A stretch of DNA of 8,639 bases from an uncultured Flavobacteriia bacterium (GTDB lineage: Bacteria; Bacteroidota; Bacteroidia; Flavobacteriales; Flavobacteriaceae): contig CAMLRV010000083.1 of assembly GCA_946482495.1 (NCBI GenBank), forward strand, positions 1 to 8,639, written 5' to 3'. The notes below the pieces were generated by a model. The model saw nothing but the letters and a program-made list of their open reading frames with translations, was not told where the DNA came from and searched no databases. The position numbers and the translations under genes are program-made. Position 1 is the stretch's first letter. Each line of letters begins with the position of its first letter. Positions 1-7,243 of this stretch are shown here, in pieces.

Positions 1-97
1 TTCAAATTTAACACTATTTTAAGAGTTGAAAGTGTTTAAAATTTAGTTTAAATTATTATTAACATTTCGAGGTTTTTTTCAACGATGAATAACATAC

Positions 98-122
98 AAA
101 CACAATGTATTGTGTTTTTTTA
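98..122 (+). terminator. Palindrome with T-run, possible terminator of a gene left of the window
   Basis: The arms AAACACAAT (98-106) and ATTGTGTTT (109-117) are exact reverse complements around a 2-base centre, and the right arm runs directly into a series of T (to 122). On the + strand this looks like a weak, AT-rich intrinsic terminator, which would suit a + strand gene ending left of the window. With only two G/C pairs per arm the hairpin is not strong. A near-perfect 20-bp dyad could instead be an operator. Confidence 0.35.
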
Positions 123-320
123 ACGATTAAAAATTACTCATTTTTTCAAATTTTAATACTTATTTTTTTGCATTTTTTTTATTTAATCTAAATTAATGTA
201 AGAATATAAATACAGTGTTAAGTTGTTGAAAATCAAATAATTAAAAAATTTTAAAATTGTTTTGTTAAAATTGAGTTTGAAGTGGTATTAATTAACTTAC
301 AAAACAAAAAAAAACAGTGT

Positions 321-353
321 ATTTCATCGATTTTTTTGTTAATTTCATCGATT
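321..353. repeat. 12-bp direct repeat with 21-bp period, possible regulator site
   Basis: The string ATTTCATCGATT occurs at 321-332 and again at 342-353. Start-to-start distance is 21 bp, about two helical turns, so both copies would face the same side of the helix. Each contains the palindrome ATCGAT. The second copy ends 16 bp before the candidate -7 box at 370, about where the -33 contact would lie. The spacing and placement suggest a transcription-factor site; this is inference. Confidence 0.4.
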
Positions 354-369
354 ATATTTTTTAATTTTC

Positions 370-377
370 TAGTTTTG
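370..377 (+). promoter_or_regulatory. Candidate Bacteroidota -7 promoter element for the metalloprotease
   Basis: TAGTTTTG matches the Bacteroidota sigma-A -7 consensus TAnnTTTG exactly and is the only exact match I found on the + strand between 1 and 410. It would start transcription near 383-385, giving a leader of roughly 26 bases before the ATG at 411. No TTG (-33) lies at the usual 17-23 bp upstream, which leaves room for activator dependence. The leader has no Shine-Dalgarno sequence, as is usual in this phylum. Confidence 0.5.
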
Positions 378-410
378 AGCCAGTTATAAAAAAAATTAAA
401 ACACACAACT

Positions 411-3400
411 ATGAAAAAATTAATTTGTTTTACCCTATTATTTGTGAGTGCAATTTCAACAGCACAAAATGGAAATGAATTTTGGAAAAGAAATAATTCG
501 AGTAATGAAAAAATTAATGATGAAAAATCAAACTTTCCTCAAAATAACATTTTTAGTTTAGATTTAACTTCTTTAAATAAAGTATTAAATACTTCACCTA
601 AAAGAGATGTTGCTTCTAAATATTCTAATACAGTAATTGCTTTGCCAACTGTTGATGGTAAAATGGAAAGATTTAATGTTTATGAAAATTCTGTTTTAGC
701 TCCAGAATTAGCTGCTAAATTTCCAGAAATTAAATCATATGTTGCAATAGGTGTTGATAATCCTTCAGTTCGTGCTTATTTAAGTACTTCTTCATTAGGA
801 TTCAAATCTATGATTGTATATCCAAATAAAGAAACTGTTTTTATTGAACCAATTAGTTCAGATAAATTAAACTATACGGTTTACAAAACAGCAGATAAGA
901 AAAAAGCGTTCAGCAAATTTAACTGTAATGAAGATTATCAAGTAATGGATTTTACAAATGCAATTTCTTCTAATACTGCAATGTTTCGTGGCGCGGATGA
1001 TTCTAAATTAAGAACTTATCGTTTAGCTGTTTCTTGTACTGGAGAATATGCTACTTATTTTGGAGGAACAAAAGCAGCTGCTTTAGCAGCTATTAATAAC
1101 ACAATTACTCGTGTAAACGGAATCTTCGAAAGAGATTTTGGTGTTCGTTTCGTGTTAGTTGCTAATAACGATTTGATTCTTTACACAAGTGGTGCTACTG
1201 ATCCATATTCAACTAAAGCATATGTTCCAAATGAATTACAAAATAATTTAAATGCAACTATAGGTGATGCTAACTTCGATTTAGGGCATTTATTTGATAA
1301 TGTTTTTGGTGGTGGAAATTCTGGTGGAATTGGTTGTGTTGGTGTATCTAATTACAAAGGAAAAGCTTACTCATCAACTATTTCTATTCCAGAAGGTGAT
1401 AATTTTGATGTTGCTATTGTTGGACACGAATTAGCACACCAATTAGGAGCAAATCATACTTTTACTTACATTACTGAAAGTGGAAATACTGCTCAAATTG
1501 AGCCAGGAAGTGGATCAACTATCATGAGTTATGCAGGAAAAACTGTTAAAGATATTCAAGCTTATTACGATTATTATTTTCATGCAATTAGCATCCAACA
1601 AGTAACTGATAAAATCAAAACAGTAACTTGTGGAACTATAACTAATACAAATAATGCTGTTCCAATGGTTAATGCAGGTTTAGATTATACAATTCCAAAA
1701 GGAACTCCTTTTATGTTAACTGGAAGTGCATCAGATGCAAATGCTTCTGATCAATTAACTTACAGTTGGGAGCAAATGGATTTAGGTAATGCTACAACTA
1801 CTGTTCCAACAGCTACAAATATTGATGGTGCATTATTCAGATCATATAATCCAACTACTTCTCCAGTTCGTTATTTTCCTACTTTAAATACAATTTTAAG
1901 TGGTGCAACTTCAACTGCTGGATACAGAATTATTTCTGAAACATTACCAACTGTGGCGAGAACTTTAAATTTTCGTTTAACTGTTAGAGATAACAAAGTT
2001 GGTGGTGGAGCAAATAATACGGATGATGTAGTTATTTCCGTAGATGGAGTTGCTGGTCCTTTTTCAGTAGATTCTCAAAACGCAACTGCAAGTTATGTTG
2101 CTGGGACTTCTCAAACTATTAATTGGACAGTAGCTGGTACTAATGCAAATGGAGTAAATTGTGCTAACGTTGATATCTTATTATCAACTGATGGTGGTGT
2201 AACTTTTCCAATAACTTTAATAGCTGGTACTCCAAATGACGGAACTCAAGCAATTGTGTTTCCAAACGTTGCTGGAACAAAAAACAGAATCATGGTTAAA
2301 GGAACAAATCATGTTTTCTTTGATATCAATAATGCTGATTTTACAATTACTGGTTCTGGTTCTACTGATTCTGTTGCTCCTGTAGCTACTACAGTTTCTG
2401 CCTCAGGTACTACTACAACTGCAACTAATTTATCTTGGAATGTGGCAACTGACAATGTTGGTGTAGCTGGTTATAAAGTATATCAAAATGGCGTGTTAAA
2501 AACTACAACTACTGCTACAACATTAGCAGTGTCTGATTTAACTGCTTCAACTACTTATGGGTTTTATGTAACGGCTTATGATGCAGTTGGAAATAACTCA
2601 ACGGCAAGTAATACTGTAAATGTAACAACATTAACTCCTGCAGATACAACTGCTCCAACTACAACAGTTGTTTCAGCTTCAGGAACTACAACTTCAGGAA
2701 CTAATTTATCTTGGAATGTTTCTTCTGATAATGTTGGAGTAACAGGATATAAAGTGTATCAAAATGGCGTGTTAAAAACTACAACAACTGCTACTTCATT
2801 AGTAGTGTCTGGTTTAACAGCTTCAACTACTTATAGTTTTTATGTAACGGCTTATGATGCTGCTGGAAATTCATCAGCCGCAAGCAATACTGTAAATGTA
2901 ACAACATTAACTCCTGCAGATACAACTGCTCCAACTACAACAGTTGTTTCAGCTTCAGGAACTACAACTTCAGGAACTAATTTATCTTGGAATGTTTCTT
3001 CTGATAATGTTGGAGTAACAGGATATAAAGTGTATCAAAATGGCGTGTTAAAAACTACAACAACTGCTACTTCATTAGTAGTGTCTGGTTTAACAGCTTC
3101 AACTGTTTATAGCTTTTATGTAACAGCATATGATGCTGCTGGAAATAATTCAGTAGTAAGTAATACTGTAAATGTTACAACTTTAGCTCCTGCAATTACT
3201 TACTGTACTTCAAATGGTGCTACTTCTTACGAGTATATTAATAGAGTGCAAATGGGAACTATTGATTATGTGTCAGGAAATAATGGTGGATATGGAAATT
3301 TTACTTCTATGTCAACAAATATTACAACTGGTTCTTTAGTTTCAATTAGTATTTCTGCAGGTTGGGTAACTTCATCTTATGCTGAGGCTTTTAATGTTTG

Positions 3401-3917
3401 GATTGATTATAACAAAAATGGAAGTTTTGAATCAAATGAATTAGTTTTTAGTAAATCAAAATCAAAAGCAGCTAGTGTAAGTGGAAGTTTTACTGTTCCA
3501 ACAACTGCTTTAGCCGGAGCTACAAGAATGAGAGTTTCTATGAAGTTTAATGCTAATCCTACTGCTTGTGAAGTGTTTACAAGAGGTGAAGTGGAAGATT
3601 ATACAGTGAATATTGTTAATGGTGGTGCAGTTAAAGAAAGTGATGATACTACTAAACCTGAAGTGGCAGAAGAAAAAAATGTTATTGAAGAATTATCATA
3701 CAAATTATATCCAAATCCAGTTAAAGATGGAGTGATTTATTTCTCAGGATTAGATACTGATTCAAGCTACAAAATTTTCAATCAATTTGGTCAACAATTA
3801 GCACAAGGAACAATTGAAAATGATTCAATTAATGTTAGCAATTTAAGTACTGGTATTTACTTTGTTCAAGTTACAAATAATTCTGCTGTTGGAGTAAAAC
3901 GTTTCATCAAAGAATAA
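411..3917 (+). CDS. Secreted metzincin (reprolysin-like) metalloprotease with FN3, GEVED and T9SS sorting domains
   Basis: Predicted extracellular zinc endopeptidase of 1168 residues, exported by Sec and then T9SS. Residues 1-18 form a signal peptide (hydrophobic core, cleavage likely at STA/QN). About 19-195 looks like a propeptide. The catalytic domain spans about 200-405 with the zinc site HELAHQLGANH (H339, E340, H343, G346, H349) and the Met-turn at M372 in STIMSYAG, typical of metzincins. About 415-545 resembles a PKD/Ig-like domain and 550-645 another beta-sandwich. Three fibronectin type III units follow, each 92 residues or close to it, starting near D653, D745 and D837. A GEVED domain covers about 931-1075 (GEVED at 1059-1063), then an acidic linker and a type A T9SS C-terminal domain (LYPNP at 1099-1103, ending KRFIKE). 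The start is supported by the signal peptide. The gene stands alone, convergent with murF. Substrate is unknown. Units 2 and 3 contain a perfect DNA repeat. Family and export route are sure; the middle domain names are less so. Confidence 0.93.
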   Translation: MKKLICFTLLFVSAISTAQNGNEFWKRNNSSNEKINDEKSNFPQNNIFSLDLTSLNKVLNTSPKRDVASKYSNTVIALPTVDGKMERFNVYENSVLAPELAAKFPEIKSYVAIGVDNPSVRAYLSTSSLGFKSMIVYPNKETVFIEPISSDKLNYTVYKTADKKKAFSKFNCNEDYQVMDFTNAISSNTAMFRGADDSKLRTYRLAVSCTGEYATYFGGTKAAALAAINNTITRVNGIFERDFGVRFVLVANNDLILYTSGATDPYSTKAYVPNELQNNLNATIGDANFDLGHLFDNVFGGGNSGGIGCVGVSNYKGKAYSSTISIPEGDNFDVAIVGHELAHQLGANHTFTYITESGNTAQIEPGSGSTIMSYAGKTVKDIQAYYDYYFHAISIQQVTDKIKTVTCGTITNTNNAVPMVNAGLDYTIPKGTPFMLTGSASDANASDQLTYSWEQMDLGNATTTVPTATNIDGALFRSYNPTTSPVRYFPTLNTILSGATSTAGYRIISETLPTVARTLNFRLTVRDNKVGGGANNTDDVVISVDGVAGPFSVDSQNATASYVAGTSQTINWTVAGTNANGVNCANVDILLSTDGGVTFPITLIAGTPNDGTQAIVFPNVAGTKNRIMVKGTNHVFFDINNADFTITGSGSTDSVAPVATTVSASGTTTTATNLSWNVATDNVGVAGYKVYQNGVLKTTTTATTLAVSDLTASTTYGFYVTAYDAVGNNSTASNTVNVTTLTPADTTAPTTTVVSASGTTTSGTNLSWNVSSDNVGVTGYKVYQNGVLKTTTTATSLVVSGLTASTTYSFYVTAYDAAGNSSAASNTVNVTTLTPADTTAPTTTVVSASGTTTSGTNLSWNVSSDNVGVTGYKVYQNGVLKTTTTATSLVVSGLTASTVYSFYVTAYDAAGNNSVVSNTVNVTTLAPAITYCTSNGATSYEYINRVQMGTIDYVSGNNGGYGNFTSMSTNITTGSLVSISISAGWVTSSYAEAFNVWIDYNKNGSFESNELVFSKSKSKAASVSGSFTVPTTALAGATRMRVSMKFNANPTACEVFTRGEVEDYTVNIVNGGAVKESDDTTKPEVAEEKNVIEELSYKLYPNPVKDGVIYFSGLDTDSSYKIFNQFGQQLAQGTIENDSINVSNLSTGIYFVQVTNNSAVGVKRFIKE
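2610..2828 (+). repeat. 219-bp exact direct repeat, copy 1 (FN3 unit 2)
   Basis: Base-by-base comparison shows 2610-2828 to be identical to 2886-3104. The period is 276 bp, exactly 92 codons, so gain or loss of a unit keeps the frame. Identity breaks at the base before 2610 (T against C at the partner site) and after 2828 (AC against GT). Absence of even synonymous differences points to recent duplication or gene conversion. The preceding FN3 unit (about 2367-2642) is similar in protein but clearly diverged in DNA. Confidence 0.95.
2886..3104 (+). repeat. 219-bp exact direct repeat, copy 2 (FN3 unit 3)
   Basis: Second copy of the exact repeat, covering the end of FN3 unit 2 and most of unit 3. 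Downstream of 3104 the two units differ at scattered positions, for example TAGCTTTT against TAGTTTTT. A pair this long and close is a plausible site for slippage or unequal recombination and can collapse in short-read assemblies. Confidence 0.95.
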
Positions 3918-3937
3918 ATAATTATATACCTTAAAAT

Positions 3938-3968
3938 AAAAGAGCTTTTCAATTGAAAAGCTCTTTTT
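3938..3968. terminator. Bidirectional intrinsic terminator between protease gene and murF
   Basis: The arm AAAAGAGCTTTTC (3938-3950) and its exact reverse complement (3955-3967) flank a 4-base AATT loop, so the whole 30 bp is a perfect palindrome. The outer parts of the arms supply an A-tract and T-tract on both sides, so it can stop transcription in both directions. It lies 21 bp after the protease stop codon and 4 bp beyond the murF stop, as expected between convergent genes. Confidence 0.92.
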
Positions 3969-3971
3969 GTA

Positions 3972-5255
3972 TTATAAAATTTCTAAGGTTCTTTCTAAAC
4001 TCATTCCTCTTGAGCCTTTTATAAGTAAGAAGCTATTTTCAGTTTTTATGGAAGAAAATGCCGATTGAAACATTTCAAATGATTCGTAAAAGTGCATGTT
4101 TGAGTTGGAGTTTTTATGATTAAAGAAGTCTTTTCCAATAAAATAAAAAGTAATTTTTTCATTATTAAAGCAAAATTCTATTAGTTTTCGATGTTCCTCA
4201 GAACTTTCAATTCCTAATTCGAACATGTCACCTAAAATGGCTATTTTGTTTTGTTCTTCTAATTGAAAGAAGTTTGTCAAAGCTGCATTCATACTGCTTG
4301 GATTCGCATTATAAGCATCCAAAATGATTCGGTTTGAATTTTTTTCTAATAATTGAGAGCGATTGTTATTTGGGATATAGTTTTCTAAACCAAATTTGAT
4401 TTTCTCGTTAGATACTTTAAAGTACTTACCTATAGTTATAGCTGCATTAATGTTGTTGGCATTATATAAACCGATTAATTGCGATTGAATAATGGTGTCT
4501 TCAAATTGAATTTTTACCATCGGATTGGTTTCTATTTTTGTAATATTTACAAAATTATTGGCATCGTTTTGTCCGAAAGGAACTCTATTGATATGTTTGG
4601 TTTTTTCATTTTGAATGGCATCATCAACATTTACAAATGCTGTTTTCTGATGACACGATAAAAATTCATACAATTCACTTTTACCTTTAATTACGCCTTC
4701 AGTTCCACCGAAACCTTCTAAATGAGCCTTACCGAAGTTAGTAATATATCCAAAATCAGGTTCGCAAATCCCACAAAGCATTTCAATTTCTTTTTGATGA
4801 TTGGCTCCCATTTCTACAATTCCAATTTCTGTTGTTTTATCAAAGGAAAGTAGGGTTAAAGGTACACCAATATGATTATTTAAGTTGCCAATGGTAGCTT
4901 TGGTATTGTATTTTTGTGATAGAACAACGTTTATTAATTCTTTTGTAGTTGTTTTTCCGTTGCTTCCAGTTAAACCAATAATAGTGATTTTTAATTGGTT
5001 TCTGTGGTGGTTTGCTAATTGTTGTAAGGCAACTAATGAATTTTCTACTAAAATAAATCTATCGTCTATTTTGTATGCTGCTTCATCAATAATCGCAAAT
5101 TTTGCTCCATTTTCTAAAGCGCTTAAAGCAAATTTATTTCCATTAAAGTTATCTCCTTTAAGAGCAACGAATAGGTTATCAGTATTTATTTTTCTGTTGT
5201 CAGTTGCAATACCTGTTGTTTGCAAAAAGTAATTGTAAATTTCTTTTATTTCCAT
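3972..5255 (-). CDS. murF: UDP-N-acetylmuramoyl-tripeptide--D-alanyl-D-alanine ligase
   Basis: Cytoplasmic ATP-dependent Mur ligase that adds D-Ala-D-Ala to UDP-MurNAc-tripeptide, the last soluble step before lipid I formation. The 427-residue protein has normal family length. Residues 1-85 form the UDP-substrate-binding N-terminal domain (with TDNLFVALKG). The central ATPase domain has the P-loop TGSNGKTT at 96-103 and EMGANHQKEI at 148-157. GLYNANNINAA at 262-272 leads into the C-terminal domain with DAYNANPSSM (313-322), GDMFELG (342-348) and the closing KGSRGMSLE. The ATG at 5253-5255 gives the expected N-terminus; no Shine-Dalgarno sequence precedes it. gldJ lies 65 bp upstream on the same strand, but a strong hairpin fills most of that gap, so how this presumably essential gene is transcribed is not clear: either read-through from gldJ or an unrecognised promoter. 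No missing motifs or disruptions are seen. Confidence 0.96.
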   Translation of the reverse strand: MEIKEIYNYFLQTTGIATDNRKINTDNLFVALKGDNFNGNKFALSALENGAKFAIIDEAAYKIDDRFILVENSLVALQQLANHHRNQLKITIIGLTGSNGKTTTKELINVVLSQKYNTKATIGNLNNHIGVPLTLLSFDKTTEIGIVEMGANHQKEIEMLCGICEPDFGYITNFGKAHLEGFGGTEGVIKGKSELYEFLSCHQKTAFVNVDDAIQNEKTKHINRVPFGQNDANNFVNITKIETNPMVKIQFEDTIIQSQLIGLYNANNINAAITIGKYFKVSNEKIKFGLENYIPNNNRSQLLEKNSNRIILDAYNANPSSMNAALTNFFQLEEQNKIAILGDMFELGIESSEEHRKLIEFCFNNEKITFYFIGKDFFNHKNSNSNMHFYESFEMFQSAFSSIKTENSFLLIKGSRGMSLERTLEIL

Positions 5256-5267
5256 ACTGCTAAAATA

Positions 5268-5299
5268 AAAAAAGCCCTTTAAAATTAAAGGGCTTTTTT
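5268..5299 (-). terminator. Intrinsic terminator after gldJ, just upstream of murF
   Basis: AAAAAAGCCCTTT (5268-5280) pairs perfectly with 5287-5299 around a 6-base loop, a 13-bp stem with a GCCC/GGGC core. Read on the minus strand it ends in a run of T, 21 bp after the gldJ stop codon. The stem is nearly symmetric, so it could also act on the plus strand. Its murF-side edge lies only 12 bases before the murF ATG, so any transcript reading through would carry this hairpin right in front of the murF start. Confidence 0.88.
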
Positions 5300-5320
5300 A
5301 AAATATTTTAAAAAGAATTA

Positions 5321-7051
5321 TTATCCTTTTACGTTTCCTCTAGCAGTTTTCTTGTTAGATTTTGGTCCAACTTTGGACATTGCACATCTAAATCCAATGT
5401 AGTCAGTTGCCATATCTTGTGGAAAATATCTTCTTGAAGCTGGATCTAACCAGTAAGCTCTATCTCTCCAAGATCCACCTTTGTAAACTCTAACATTATC
5501 ATCTACTAAAGTAGTTCTATTGTCAGATTTGTCATATTGTTTAAGTTGGTTTCCAGCACTGTCTACAGAAATTTTGTGTAATGGAGACTTGTACATTCTC
5601 TTGTTTGGATCCTCTGTTTTTTCTTTTTCTTCTTCAGAAGTTCCAAAGTCAAAATATCTTGTAGATTGTCTATCACCATCACTGTAATTTCTGTTGTCAC
5701 TAGTCTTGAAGTTTTGAGTTTAATATGTTTCGTTGTCATCAACTGGAACTTGAGCAATAGAACCAGGGAAGTTTCTAGCCATTACTTTTCCGTTTGGTAA
5801 TGTATCATATTTAATATTGTCAACAGTTACTAATTCTACAGTACCATCTTCACCAATTTTGTTTTTAGTATAAACGTTACCTCTGAAGTAGTTGAAATCA
5901 TTTCCTTCATCATCAACGATAGGTCTGTAAACGTCTTGTACCCATTCAGCTACGTTACCAGCCATGTCATATAAACCGAAGTCATTTGGAGGGTAAGCTT
6001 TTACATAGTTAGTGATATCAGCACCATCATCAGACCATCCTGCGATTCCACCGTAATCTCCTTTACCTTGTTTGAAGTTAGCTAATTGGTCTCCTCTGTA
6101 TTGTCTTTTACCTGAACGAGTGTATTGACCTTTCCAAGGATATTTCTTTTGACCTTTGTAAATGTTGTATTCTCTGTTTCCTACTAAAGCTAAAGCTGCA
6201 TATTCCCATTCTGCTTCTGTTGGAAGTCTGTATTCTGGTAAAATGATACCAGAGCTTCTTTGAGCATATACGTTTTTAGGCTCTGATGAACCACCATCAG
6301 CAGTAGTAGCTCCTTTAGCAGGTCTTCTTCCGCTTTTAGAACCCATTGGTTTTTTTAATACAATTTCTTCATTACCAGCAAATGTTTTTGATGGTGAATT
6401 AATATAAGATTCAGTATCAAAATTAGATTCTGCAGTTACATCAGCACTAATTTTATTTCCTTTTTTAAGGTAACCTTCTTTTTCAAGAATGTTTTCGTTT
6501 ACACGGTTTGTTCTCCACTCACAAAACTCAGTAGCCTGAATCCAGTTAACTCCAACTACTGGGTAGTTAGCATAAGCTGGGTGTCTTAAGTAGTTGTTAG
6601 TCATCGTTTCGTTATAACCTAAACGATTTCTCCATACTAAAGTATCTGGAATAGTTCCGTTGTAAATATGTTTGTAATTATCTTCTGTTGGAGGATATAC
6701 ATTTTTTACCCAGAATAAGTATTCTGCATACATCATGTTTGTAACCTCAGTTTCATCCATAAAGAATGATTGAACGTGTTGTTTGGTTGGGCTGTTGTTC
6801 CAATCGTGCATTACGTCGTCTTCAACTTTCCCCATCGTAAACGCACCACCTTCAATAGAAATCATTCCAGGAGGAGTTTCTTGTTTTTTGAATTTTGTGT
6901 TGTATTGGAAACCACCTTTTTTGTCGTTGATTTGCCATCCAGTTGCACTAGAACCACCTTTTGTGCTTCCTTTTTTGCTACAGCTGGTAAACCCAATTGT
7001 TACAGACAACGCTAATAACAATTTTAAAGTCATAATTTTAGTAACTTTCAT
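5321..7051 (-). pseudogene. gldJ: Gliding motility/T9SS lipoprotein GldJ, interrupted by an in-frame stop
   Basis: GldJ is an outer-membrane lipoprotein needed for Flavobacterium gliding and, by stabilising GldK, for T9SS function. Starting at ATG 7049-7051 the frame runs 576 codons to TAA 5321-5323, close to the roughly 560 residues of known GldJ. It begins with a lipoprotein signal ending in the lipobox FTSC (C24). An FGE-sulfatase-like fold follows: PGMISIEGGAFTMG, MDETEVTN, YPVVGVNWIQATEF, YRLPTEAEWEYAA, FGLYDMAGNVAEWVQDVYRP, then KGGSWRDRAYW (about 524-534) and DYIGFRCAMS near the end. Codon 444 (5720-5722) is TAA, so the product as written is 443 residues and lacks the last 132, including the KGGSW and GFR segments that complete the fold. 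The frame is the same on both sides, so it is a single nonsense codon, either real or a base-call error. An in-frame TTG extension to 7081 is unlikely because it precedes the lipoprotein signal. porU is divergent; murF lies downstream beyond a terminator. Confidence 0.9.
5720..5722 (-). other. Premature in-frame TAA within gldJ (codon 444)
   Basis: The codons read ACA TAT TAA ACT CAA AAC TTC on the minus strand. After the TAA the frame stays open for 132 codons (TQNFKTSDNRNYSDGD..., STRYFDFG, then the conserved C-terminal block), which is GldJ-like throughout. One base change restores a sense codon: CAA (Gln), TTA (Leu), TAT or TAC (Tyr), among others; a C-to-T change from CAA is a plausible origin. 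The first ATG after the stop (5594-5596) would give a 91-residue piece with no signal peptide, so internal restart could not replace the lost function. Confidence 0.93.
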
Positions 7052-7078
7052 ACTTTGTAGGTAATAATTTAAGTGCCG

Positions 7079-7085
7079 CAAGATA
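7079..7085 (-). promoter_or_regulatory. Weak candidate promoter for gldJ
   Basis: On the minus strand TATCTTG lies 27 bases before the gldJ ATG. It is one T short of the TAnnTTTG consensus, with a TTG 19 bases upstream in the -33 position and T-rich DNA above that (poly-A on the plus strand, 7109-7128). I found no exact -7 match for gldJ, so this is only the best available candidate. Confidence 0.3.
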
Positions 7086-7183
7086 GTAATAAACCATTAA
7101 TATGCAACAAAAAAATAAAAAAAAAAATTAAACATCTCTAAACTTAATAAAATGTTAACGTAGAAATGCTGATTATTATTGTG

Positions 7184-7191
7184 TAAATTTG
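7184..7191 (+). promoter_or_regulatory. Candidate Bacteroidota -7 promoter element for porU
   Basis: TAAATTTG matches the TAnnTTTG -7 consensus exactly and would start transcription near 7197-7199, about 40-45 bases before the porU start. No TTG is seen at the usual -33 spacing. The box lies in the 186-bp region divergent from gldJ, so the two T9SS-related genes appear to have separate promoters. Confidence 0.5.
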
Positions 7192-7243
7192 TTTAAAAAT
7201 TTAATATTAACAATATTTTATTTTATTTTGCGTTACTATGATA

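Larger units (their letters stand above)
1..410. other. Gene-free AT-rich leader upstream of the metalloprotease gene
   Basis: No credible coding region is visible on either strand: the stretch is extremely AT-rich and dense in stop codons. It contains a palindrome followed by a T-run (98-122), a direct repeat (321-353) and one TAnnTTTG promoter box (370-377), each listed separately. A weak imperfect hairpin can also be drawn at about 10-38 (AACACT pairing with AGTGTT plus a few flanking A/T pairs), but it has no T-tract and may be chance in such DNA. No tRNA-like or other structured RNA gene was recognised. Confidence 0.6.

Noticed and set aside
2367..3190. Tandem repeats as a CRISPR array or mobile element
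   Set aside because: The repeats are coding FN3 units with a 92-codon period inside one open frame; there are no short repeats with unique spacers, no terminal inverted repeats and no transposase.
4479..5232. Plus-strand open frames at 4479-4661 and 4885-5232
   Set aside because: Both lie opposite the well-supported murF and resemble no protein; they are antisense shadows.
5720..5722. Stop-codon reassignment or programmed read-through at the gldJ TAA
   Set aside because: TAA also ends the protease gene, murF and gldJ itself, so it is a normal stop here. TAA followed by A is not a known leaky context, and no stimulatory structure was seen nearby.
5563..5757. Minus-strand open frame of 64 codons bridging the gldJ gap, suggesting a frameshift in gldJ
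   Set aside because: It is out of frame with both gldJ parts and starts at TTG. The gldJ frame itself continues directly past the TAA with GldJ-like residues, so no frameshift is needed.
6770..7064. Two overlapping plus-strand open frames opposite the 5' end of gldJ
   Set aside because: They are antisense to the GldJ signal and N-terminal domain; their apparent hydrophobicity comes from reverse reading.
7052..7081. N-terminal extension of gldJ by ten codons from a TTG
   Set aside because: The lipoprotein signal starts at the ATG at 7051; an extension would place extra residues before it and would overlap the candidate promoter.
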